Below are positions 1-5,880 of a stretch of DNA of 11,718 nt, piece by piece. Numbering within the stretch: the first letter of the stretch is position 1; the number at the start of each line of letters is the position of its first letter. The notes below the pieces were generated by a model, which was not told the DNA's origin, did not search any database, and saw only the letters and a list, made by a program, of their open reading frames with translations. Source of the DNA: Lachnoclostridium sp. UBA7215 (lineage in GTDB: Bacteria; Bacillota; Clostridia; Lachnospirales; Lachnospiraceae). Location of the stretch: positions 1 to 11,718 of the forward strand of contig DKUB01000032.1 of the NCBI GenBank assembly GCA_002490465.1, in the 5' to 3' direction. The translations under genes and the position numbers were made by a program.

Positions 1-1
1 C

Positions 2-244
2 GGTGCGGAAAATATGCTGAAACGCTTTGGCATTGACTTAAAAACCCTTGATGTAGAAAAGCTCCGCAGCGATTACAATGCTCTCTATGCTAAAAAGCAG
101 GCTTTACAGAAAACCTATAAATCTGCCGAGAAAGAAACCGCTGACCTTAACCGTAAACTGGATAATCTCAACCAATATCTTGACCGTACTCCGGAACAGC
201 CGACTGCTGACAGGAAAGCGGAAAAAAGTCAAAATTCCCTCTAA
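2..244 (+). CDS. Relaxase C-terminal tail (partial, 5' end outside window)
   Basis: The frame is open from base 2 to a TAA at 242-244 and continues off the left edge, so only about the last 80 residues are seen. The peptide is charged, rich in Lys, Glu, Gln and Leu, and looks like a coiled coil. It contains RSDYNALYAKKQALQKTYK followed by a segment ending LNQYLDRTPEQP. This resembles the C-terminal helical tail of relaxase/mobilization nuclease proteins of Tn1549-like conjugative transposons, which nick oriT to start conjugative transfer. The catalytic HUH domain lies outside the window, so the family call rests on the tail and on the neighbouring XRE regulator and cargo. The internal ATG at 14 has no ribosome binding site and is not a likely start. 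A different coiled-coil protein of the same mobile element is possible. Confidence 0.6.
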   Translation, partial: GAENMLKRFGIDLKTLDVEKLRSDYNALYAKKQALQKTYKSAEKETADLNRKLDNLNQYLDRTPEQPTADRKAEKSQNSL

Positions 245-254
245 ATTCGACATT

Positions 255-305
255 AAAAAAGGGTGTATCACAACGAGGTTTTTTCCTCTATTGCGATACA
301 CCCTT
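255..305 (-). terminator. Strong hairpin terminator facing the minus strand
   Basis: The arm AAGGGTGTATC (259-269) pairs perfectly with GATACACCCTT (295-305). An inner stem adds CAA/TTG and GAGG (275-278)/CCTC (285-288) around a six-T loop. On the + strand the hairpin is not followed by a T-run. On the minus strand it is followed by TTTTTT (260 down to 255), so as an intrinsic terminator it points leftward. It would stop transcripts from the minus-strand cargo operon before they run antisense into the relaxase gene. It may also mark the 3' end of the transfer operon. Confidence 0.65.
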
Positions 306-436
306 ATGTGTGTAGTAATTCCTATCTCCCATCCTACTTTATATTTTACCCTGTGTCTTTTCTTATATCGTTCTTTCATGTACTCCATTTCACTTTCAAT
401 CTGTATTCTACTGCAATTCACGCCTGACGATGTGTA

Positions 437-449
437 TTGTAAACTACAA
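437..449. promoter_or_regulatory. Small palindrome before the XRE gene, possible operator
   Basis: TTGTA-AAC-TACAA is a perfect 5-bp inverted repeat directly upstream of the AAAGGAGGTGA ribosome binding site of the XRE regulator. XRE repressors often bind short palindromes at their own promoter, so an autoregulatory operator is possible. The repeat is short enough to arise by chance in AT-rich DNA, and no convincing -35/-10 pair was placed around it. Confidence 0.25.
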
Positions 450-464
450 AGGAGGTGAATTATA

Positions 465-794
465 ATGCAGGATATAAAACAAGTGCTTGCTGACGCAGTA
501 AGGGAATCCCGGACTAAACTCGGACTGTCCCAAGAAAAACTGGCTGAGCATTTAGGCTTAGATACCCGTACCATACTCAACATCGAAGCCGGACGTGGCA
601 ATCCCAAATTTGAAATACTGTATCCCATAGTTACATACTTGAAGATACCAGCCGATACAATCTTTTATCCGGATAGCGAAAACGAACAGCCAAATCTACA
701 AAGACTTCTGACTACCTTAAAAGACTGCACAGATCAGGAAGCCGATGCTTTGTTGCCTATGGTTCGGTATATGCTTGATTTATTACGCAAATAA
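465..794 (+). CDS. XRE-family helix-turn-helix transcriptional regulator
   Basis: This is a 109-residue DNA-binding protein. Residues 10-65 form a Cro/C1-type helix-turn-helix: RTKLGLSQEKLAEHLGLDTRT is followed by ILNIEAGRGNPKFEILYPIV, with recognition helix around residues 33-41. The C-terminal 40 residues are probably helical and mediate dimerisation. The ATG at 465 follows an ideal ribosome binding site (AAAGGAGGTGA, 448-458). The gene sits alone between the relaxase and the cargo, on the relaxase strand. Small XRE regulators in this place in conjugative transposons usually regulate themselves or nearby element genes. The target here is unknown. The HTH call is secure and the role is inference. 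Confidence 0.9.
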   Translation: MQDIKQVLADAVRESRTKLGLSQEKLAEHLGLDTRTILNIEAGRGNPKFEILYPIVTYLKIPADTIFYPDSENEQPNLQRLLTTLKDCTDQEADALLPMVRYMLDLLRK

Positions 795-817
795 AGCACG
801 CCAATTTGTTAAGAAAA

Positions 818-845
818 CCAGTAGAATCTGCAAAGAAACTACTGG
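818..845. terminator. Bidirectional intrinsic terminator between XRE and cfa
   Basis: CCAGTAG (818-824) pairs with CTACTGG (839-845) across a 14-base A-rich loop. Rightward the stem is followed by CTTTCCTTT, and leftward by TTTTCTTAA. It lies 23 bp after the XRE stop and about 70 bp after the cfa stop, between two convergent genes, so it can end both transcripts. Confidence 0.65.
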
Positions 846-917
846 CTTTCCTTTACTGTTCATATACCACTTGTGCCATGTTCCATATAAAAATTTCTTT
901 TCTGCGAATCTAAAATA

Positions 918-2081
918 TCAATACCACCTTACTGTCGGCAGCTCATTGTTTGTCCCTTTCGTAAACAAAACCTGATGAATATCAATCACTCCGTTATGGA
1001 ACGTAGCGGCGCAGGCTGACAAGTACAAATCCCACATACGGACAAATCTCTCATCAAACATTTTCCGCACTTCTCCGATATGTTCCTTATAATTCCTTTC
1101 CCAACATAACAAGGTGCGGTTATAGTGAAGCCTCAGATTTTCTACGTCCATTGTGTGAAACCCGTCCTCTGCCGCACAGGAAAGCATTTCCCGCAGGCTC
1201 GGAACGACACCGCCGGGGAAAATATATTTTTTAATCCACGGATCGCCAGTATGCTCCTTTAAGGCGCTGATAAAATGAAGCAGGAACAAACCGCCCGGTT
1301 TCAGTGTTTCTCTTGCACAGTCCATGAAAAGCTGGTAATTGTCACGCCCAACGTGTTCCACCATGCCTACACTCACAATCCGGTCAAATTTCTGCCCACA
1401 CTTAGGAATGTCACGGTAGTCCATCAATTCCGCCGTAAGAAGCTGTCCTAAATGTTCTTCATCAATACGCTTCTGAAACTCTTTGTACTGTTCCTGGCTT
1501 AACGTGATCCCCATGCCATGTACGCCATACTTCTTTGCCGCCTCTATCAGCAGAAAACCCCATCCGCATCCAATGTCAAGCAGCGACATTCCTTCCTTCA
1601 GATACAGCTTCTTCAGAATGTAATCAACCTTGTTTACCTGTGCCTGATACAGTGAATCATCCTCATGCAGAAAATAGCCGCAGGAATAACTCATGGTCTT
1701 ATCCAGCCAGAGCCTATAAAAGTCATTTCCAATGTCATAGTGGCTCTGCACTTCTTTCTGCTGGTTCTTTTTTCCTGTCGAGGTAAACATCAGTTTTTTC
1801 AATGCTGATTCGTCCGTAGAGAATCTGTCCATCTGACCTAAGAAATGGTCTAAGGCATAATACAGATCTCCTTCAATCTCTAAATCCCCATCCATGTATG
1901 CCTCCCCTAAAGCAAGAGAGGTACTTGTCATAAGGGAAGTCAGGGAAACAGGCTTTTTGAAATCTACAATAAATTCCGGTTTCCCATCTCCGATCCGGTA
2001 TTCCTTCCCGTTTATCTTCACGCAAAAAGGATATTGGTCAAATTTTTTCAAGAAAGGTATGATAACATTTTCTTCTAACAT
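918..2081 (-). CDS. cfa: Cyclopropane-fatty-acyl-phospholipid synthase (SAM-dependent)
   Basis: This 387-residue enzyme probably transfers a methylene group from S-adenosylmethionine to double bonds of membrane phospholipid acyl chains; E. coli Cfa has 382 residues. The N-terminal lipid-binding region (about 1-105) is present. It is followed by HYDIGNDFYRLWLDKTMSYS (114-133) and the SAM-binding motif LLDIGCGWG (167-175). Residues matching the E. coli active and bicarbonate sites are conserved: Cys134 (SYSCGYF), Glu242 (VEHVG), His269 and Ile271 (LHFI), and Tyr320 (LHYNRT). The ATG at 2081 is chosen because GGAG lies 7 bases upstream; an upstream ATG at 2180 would overlap the preceding small gene and has no such site. 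It is the last gene of the cargo operon, 16 bp after the 43-codon gene. Cfa is normally chromosomal, so finding it here as ICE cargo is notable. A role in methylating a small molecule cannot be excluded. Confidence 0.93.
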   Translation of the reverse strand: MLEENVIIPFLKKFDQYPFCVKINGKEYRIGDGKPEFIVDFKKPVSLTSLMTSTSLALGEAYMDGDLEIEGDLYYALDHFLGQMDRFSTDESALKKLMFTSTGKKNQQKEVQSHYDIGNDFYRLWLDKTMSYSCGYFLHEDDSLYQAQVNKVDYILKKLYLKEGMSLLDIGCGWGFLLIEAAKKYGVHGMGITLSQEQYKEFQKRIDEEHLGQLLTAELMDYRDIPKCGQKFDRIVSVGMVEHVGRDNYQLFMDCARETLKPGGLFLLHFISALKEHTGDPWIKKYIFPGGVVPSLREMLSCAAEDGFHTMDVENLRLHYNRTLLCWERNYKEHIGEVRKMFDERFVRMWDLYLSACAATFHNGVIDIHQVLFTKGTNNELPTVRWY

Positions 2082-2097
2082 AATTTGTCTCCGTTTT

Positions 2098-2229
2098 TCA
2101 AATCTCTTTTTTTCTGGATAGTTCTCCGTAATATCTCTTTTTTGTCCAGAATTTCTGATATAAAATCCAGCCTCCTGCACTTATGGCAGCGGTTATGGTC
2201 AGTAAATGAAATATATTTTTCTTTTTCAT
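2098..2229 (-). CDS. Small single-span membrane protein, 43 residues, unknown function
   Basis: A short open frame runs from an ATG at 2229 to a TGA at 2098-2100. The ATG is preceded by AAGGAGG at a 5-base distance, one of the best ribosome binding sites in the window. The product is MKKKNIFHLLTITAAISAGG followed by WILYQKFWTKKRYYGELSRKKEI. It has a positive N-terminus, one hydrophobic span (about 5-24) and a basic, aromatic-rich tail, as in a small integral membrane protein with the tail in the cytoplasm or at the membrane surface. It lies between matE and cfa, 62 bp after matE and 16 bp before cfa, so it is almost certainly cotranscribed. I do not recognise the family. It could be a partner or anchor for Cfa or the efflux pump, but nothing in the sequence decides this. 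Confidence 0.7.
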   Translation of the reverse strand: MKKKNIFHLLTITAAISAGGWILYQKFWTKKRYYGELSRKKEI

Positions 2230-2253
2230 GGAAACCTCCTTCTCGCTTAGAGA

Positions 2254-2281
2254 GGACGGGAACAATAAATGATTCCCGCCC
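2254..2281 (-). other. Stem-loop between matE and the small membrane gene
   Basis: GGACGGGAA (2254-2262) pairs with TTCCCGCCC (2273-2281), with one G-U in RNA, around a 10-base AT-rich loop. It sits 10 bp past the matE stop and about 14 bp before the ribosome binding site of the small gene. No U-run follows, so a full terminator is unlikely. A processing, stabilising or partial attenuation role within the operon is more plausible. Confidence 0.5.
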
Positions 2282-2291
2282 ATTCACAAAA

Positions 2292-3665
2292 TCATTTTTC
2301 CTGTACCGCCAACCGGGAGATATTGCGGAATTCCCCCGCAAGCATCACAATGGATAAAACCAACACAATCAAGTCTGTCACCGCAGGAGCCAGAAATACG
2401 CCATCTATACCCAGTCCGCCAACTTTCGGAAGAAAGATTGCAAGCGGAACAAAGAGAACTATCTGCCGCATCATAACTAAAATACTTGCTTTTGATGCTT
2501 TCCCCAAAGACTGCATTAAGGTAATCACCATAAGCACAAACCCCAGAAAAATGTAGGTGCTGAACAGAATACGAAAATCCGTTACACCCTGACTTACAAT
2601 GCCGGCATCTTTGATAAACCATGAAAGTATTGTTCCCGGAGCCAGTTGAATCGGTATGTAAAAAATCAGACCAAGCACCGTTGCGCCGATAATAAAAGCT
2701 CTTGTGACCTGTTTCACCCGGTCGTACTGTTTTGCACCATAGTTTGTTCCTGCCGCTGGCTGGAATCCCTGACTGGCTCCCCACATGGGAATCAGGGTAA
2801 ACGACTGAATACTAAGTGCCGCTCCCAAAATAATCTGCCATGTTTCTCCCCCGTGTTTTGCCGCCACGTTGTAAAGTGTTGTCTGCTGAACCAATGTCAT
2901 AACCTGCATCAACATAGCGGAAAACCCAACACCAAAAATTTCAGGCATCAGGGAGCTTTCCACCCGGATTTTATGGATACGAACCAGCTTGCTCTTTTTC
3001 AGGAAATACCATAAAGTAATGGTAGCGGTAACAATCTGGGAGATAATCGTTGCATAGGCTGCGCCCTCTACTCCCTGTCCCTGATTTTTCATAATGGTAA
3101 TCATAATCGGATCAAGAATAATATTGAGGACAGCTCCAGTTCCGGTAATCAACATTGCCTTTTTCAAAATTCCTTCGCCACGCATAATCATATTCGCAGA
3201 CTGTCCGAAATTTACGAACAGGGAACCAGCAAAGATAATCCGCAGATAACGCTCCGCATTGTTCAGGATTTCTCCCTCCGCACCACTCAATGTTAAAAGC
3301 TGACGTGTAAATATCATTCCAAGAATGGTAATGACAATGCCAAAGATTAAATTTAATGCAATCAGGTTTCCCATAATCCGGTCAATCGTATCCTGATCCT
3401 TTTTCCCAACCGCTCTTGAAAGAACCGAGGCAGAGCCAACGCCAATCAATGTAGATACTCCCGTGTTAATCAAGGTAAAGGGATAGGAAACGGAAACCGC
3501 CCCCATCGCCACCTCATTGATAAGCTGTCCAACGAAAACCCTGTCCATAAAGTTGTATAACCCGACAACTATCATACCGATGATAGCTGGTATGCTTAGC
3601 GATAGCATGAGCTGAAACGGCGAAGCCGTCAGCAGTTTTGTACGGGTATCTGTTTTTTGTGCCAT
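2292..3665 (-). CDS. MATE-family (MepA-like) multidrug/metabolite efflux transporter
   Basis: This is a 457-residue integral membrane protein with the 12-helix pattern of MATE transporters, which export cationic drugs or metabolites using a Na+ or H+ gradient. Family features seen include an N-terminal SIPAIIGMIVVGLYNFMDRV segment, GVGSASVLSRAVGKKD (75-90), NIILDPIMI (181-189), and the second-half repeat with FQPAAGTNYGAKQYDRV. Length is usual for the family. The ATG at 3665 has AGGAGG upstream. It follows the DtxR-family gene by 77 bp and precedes the small membrane gene by 62 bp. Within an iron-chelate-type cluster it could export a chelator or the emptied ligand, or simply provide drug or toxic-compound efflux. 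The substrate cannot be read from the sequence. Confidence 0.93.
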   Translation of the reverse strand: MAQKTDTRTKLLTASPFQLMLSLSIPAIIGMIVVGLYNFMDRVFVGQLINEVAMGAVSVSYPFTLINTGVSTLIGVGSASVLSRAVGKKDQDTIDRIMGNLIALNLIFGIVITILGMIFTRQLLTLSGAEGEILNNAERYLRIIFAGSLFVNFGQSANMIMRGEGILKKAMLITGTGAVLNIILDPIMITIMKNQGQGVEGAAYATIISQIVTATITLWYFLKKSKLVRIHKIRVESSLMPEIFGVGFSAMLMQVMTLVQQTTLYNVAAKHGGETWQIILGAALSIQSFTLIPMWGASQGFQPAAGTNYGAKQYDRVKQVTRAFIIGATVLGLIFYIPIQLAPGTILSWFIKDAGIVSQGVTDFRILFSTYIFLGFVLMVITLMQSLGKASKASILVMMRQIVLFVPLAIFLPKVGGLGIDGVFLAPAVTDLIVLVLSIVMLAGEFRNISRLAVQEK

Positions 3666-3704
3666 GATGACAACCTCCTTTTTTCATTTTTAAAAATTTA
3701 TTTT

Positions 3705-3721
3705 TCACTGATATTTAGTGA
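3705..3721. promoter_or_regulatory. Inverted repeat upstream of matE, candidate operator
   Basis: TCACT-GATATTT-AGTGA is a perfect 5-bp inverted repeat with a 7-base spacer, inside an AT-rich 77-bp gap between the DtxR-family gene and matE. T-rich and A-rich flanks partly extend the symmetry. Its position suggests an operator for the adjacent metalloregulator or an internal promoter region for matE. It does not match the TTAGG...CCTAA pattern of well-known DtxR/MntR boxes, so assignment to that regulator is speculative. Confidence 0.3.
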
Positions 3722-3742
3722 CAGAAAATTGTACGAAACAAA

Positions 3743-4123
3743 TCAATCATCCGGCTTTATTTGATAAGCGTTCCGTATCTGTTCAAAGGACTCCTGACTA
3801 ACGGTATGTTCCATACGGCAGGCGTCCTGTTCGGCTGTTTCCGGATCAATCCCTGCATCAATCAACCATTGCGTGAAAAAACGGTGACGTTCATAGATTC
3901 TCTCTGCTATTTTCCGTCCTTCCACTGTTAAATGGAGAAAGCTGTCCTTGTCCATCGTGAGAAAACCGCCATCCCGAAGAACGCCCACCGCATGGCTGAT
4001 ACTCGGCTTGCTGAATCCCATGTGACGGGCAAGGTCAACAGAGCGCACCGCACTTTCACCCATTTGCTTTTGCAGTATCAATATAGCCTCCAAATAGTCC
4101 TCACCCGACGCATGAATTTTCAT
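3743..4123 (-). CDS. DtxR/MntR-family metal-dependent transcriptional regulator
   Basis: This 126-residue two-domain metalloregulator, without a C-terminal SH3-like domain, is as short as MntR-type proteins. The N-terminus SGEDYLEAILIL and a winged helix (about 24-70; VDLARHMGFSKPSISHAVGVL is in the helix-turn-helix) bind DNA. The dimerisation and metal domain contains YERHRFF (His80) and DACRMEHTVS, with Cys102, Glu105 and His106. Cys102/Glu105/His106 match the DtxR/IdeR iron site by position. Asp9 and Glu12 match the MntR N-terminal ligands rather than Met10 of DtxR. The gene lies 11 bp after the second ABC gene, with AAAGGAGG before its ATG, so it belongs to the same operon. It probably represses part of this locus when iron or manganese is plentiful. 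The metal is not decided by sequence. Confidence 0.9.
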   Translation of the reverse strand: MKIHASGEDYLEAILILQKQMGESAVRSVDLARHMGFSKPSISHAVGVLRDGGFLTMDKDSFLHLTVEGRKIAERIYERHRFFTQWLIDAGIDPETAEQDACRMEHTVSQESFEQIRNAYQIKPDD

Positions 4124-4134
4124 TTTTACCTCCT

Positions 4135-5880
4135 TTATGTAAGGCTCCAGCCAGAAGATTTTTTGCGGATATTCACAAAATCCTGATAAATTCCGGCTTT
4201 TGCCATAAGTTCATCATGTGTACCCTGCTCACTGATACGCCCGTCCGAGATAACCAGAATCTGATCGGCCTCCCGGATCGTATTCAGACGATGTGCAATC
4301 ACAAGCAGTGTCTTACCTTTCACCAACTCACTGATAGCCTCCTGAATGTAACTCTCGTTATCTGTATCAACACTGGCAGTTGCTTCGTCCAAAATTACAA
4401 TCGGCGCATCCTTCAAAATGCAGCGGGCAATAGAAATACGCTGTTTTTCTCCACCGGACAACGTAGCACCACCCTCACCGATCACGGTTTGAAATCCTTC
4501 CGGTAACGCCATGATAAAATCATAACATCGGGCTTTCTTTGCCGCCTCGTAAACTTCTTGTTCCGTAGCGTCCGGTTTTCCCATGCTGATATTGTTATAA
4601 ATCGTATCCTGAAACAAATATACACGCTGGAAAACCATGCTGATCTGATTCATCAATTCAGAAAGCGGAACATTCCGAATATCCGTGCCACGAACCATTA
4701 CCTTACCAGATTTCACATCCCATAAACGAGCTAACAGGTTTGCAATGGTAGATTTCCCACCGCCAGACGGCCCTACAAGTGCAGTCATTGTATTCTTCTT
4801 CATGGAGAAGTTGATATTATGCAGCACTTCTTTATCCTGATAAGCAAAAGCCACATGGTCAAAACAAACCTCCGGAGAAGTTACATCCACTTTGGAAATA
4901 TGCTGTGTACCTTTATCCGGTAATTCCTTTTCATCCAGGACTTCTTCAATACGATCTAAGGCAGCATTCATAACGGTAAGACGAGATGCCTCGCCATATA
5001 ATGCTTTTAGCGGCCCAAACAAGTCAAAGACAAAGAGCAGCACGCCAAGCAAATAGGGCAGAGTGAGTATGCCGTTTTGTTCAAGCCAGACAGAAAGCGC
5101 AAATATAGCAGCAATCCCAAACGCATACAAAATATTCAGTCCTCTCGTCCAGGGCGTCATTTTCCGCTCAAATTCGGTTGATGTATCTCTTGAGCGTTTA
5201 AAATTTTCAGTCAGTTCCTCTGATTTTTCACCGATCAGGTTATAGCTCTTAATAACACCAATTCCCTCGGCAAAGGAGAGAACCGCATCCGTCAAATGTT
5301 CACTTTGATTCTGCCTTCCGGCAGCTTCTTTCAGGGAAACTTTATTCATCCCCTTTGCAACAAACGATGCAAACAATGTCACGATTGTAGCAATCAGACC
5401 AAGCCTCCAGTCCAGAAAAAACATAAATACCAGTAAAATAAAGGCAGAAAGCATATAGCTCATCATATTGCCGAGGGTACTCATAGCAGCTTCTTCAATA
5501 AATACCATATCCGTGCTGAGTACAGAACTGATCTTCCCGATATTGCCAGATGTAAAATATCCCATAGGCAGCTTGCGGAGATGTCCTCCAAGCTCCATTC
5601 TTTTATCTGTAAAAATCATATATCCGGCGGCACTTTGCAGCCTGTCACAAAGGTAGTGAACAACAGCCTGTGCAACCACTACTGCGGCAAGCCCAATCCC
5701 GATATGCAGACAGTCTGCTCCGGTTAAAGTTTTCTGATAGAATCCAGAGAGTACAAGAAACGCCAAAAAGATAGGCATTTTTGCCAGTATGGATTCAATA
5801 AAGGCACATAAAAACGCCCCCTGAATCCGGCTCTTATATTTGCCGGAGAGCTTTAAAATTCTTGAAAAAAGTGCAAGCAT
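4135..5880 (-). CDS. ABC half-transporter (membrane + ATPase), IrtB/YbtQ-like partner
   Basis: This 581-residue protein has an N-terminal six-helix exporter-fold membrane domain (about 1-310) and a C-terminal nucleotide-binding domain. ATPase motifs are complete: Walker A GPSGGGKST (370-378), signature LSGGEKQR (474-481), Walker B ILDEATAS with Asp498 and Glu499, and H-loop His530. The ATG at 5880 directly follows the TAA of the preceding ABC gene with no gap, and its ribosome binding site lies inside the end of that gene. This favours translational coupling and a heterodimer. Heterodimeric half-transporters of this kind next to ECF and iron-regulator genes resemble the IrtAB/YbtPQ group, which imports siderophores despite an exporter fold. 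General substrate export is the alternative. The fold is certain and the direction is inference. Confidence 0.9.
   Translation of the reverse strand: MLALFSRILKLSGKYKSRIQGAFLCAFIESILAKMPIFLAFLVLSGFYQKTLTGADCLHIGIGLAAVVVAQAVVHYLCDRLQSAAGYMIFTDKRMELGGHLRKLPMGYFTSGNIGKISSVLSTDMVFIEEAAMSTLGNMMSYMLSAFILLVFMFFLDWRLGLIATIVTLFASFVAKGMNKVSLKEAAGRQNQSEHLTDAVLSFAEGIGVIKSYNLIGEKSEELTENFKRSRDTSTEFERKMTPWTRGLNILYAFGIAAIFALSVWLEQNGILTLPYLLGVLLFVFDLFGPLKALYGEASRLTVMNAALDRIEEVLDEKELPDKGTQHISKVDVTSPEVCFDHVAFAYQDKEVLHNINFSMKKNTMTALVGPSGGGKSTIANLLARLWDVKSGKVMVRGTDIRNVPLSELMNQISMVFQRVYLFQDTIYNNISMGKPDATEQEVYEAAKKARCYDFIMALPEGFQTVIGEGGATLSGGEKQRISIARCILKDAPIVILDEATASVDTDNESYIQEAISELVKGKTLLVIAHRLNTIREADQILVISDGRISEQGTHDELMAKAGIYQDFVNIRKKSSGWSLT

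Noticed and set aside
104..628. 174-codon open frame on the minus strand across the relaxase end and XRE gene
   Set aside because: It overlaps a clear XRE gene and the hairpin terminator, shows no recognisable domain and has no ribosome binding site.
2082..2180. N-terminal extension of Cfa to an ATG at 2180
   Set aside because: It overlaps the small membrane gene, lacks a ribosome binding site and adds residues not found in the Cfa family; the ATG at 2081 has GGAG at proper distance.
2098..2229. The small gene as a remnant of a frameshifted larger protein
   Set aside because: It has its own strong ribosome binding site, a complete signal-like membrane span and a stop before cfa, and the adjacent frames show no continuing homology; an intact microprotein is simpler.
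2284..2784. 166-codon minus-strand frame inside matE
   Set aside because: It is an alternative frame of the MATE gene with unusual Cys/Ser/Gly-rich composition and no family resemblance.
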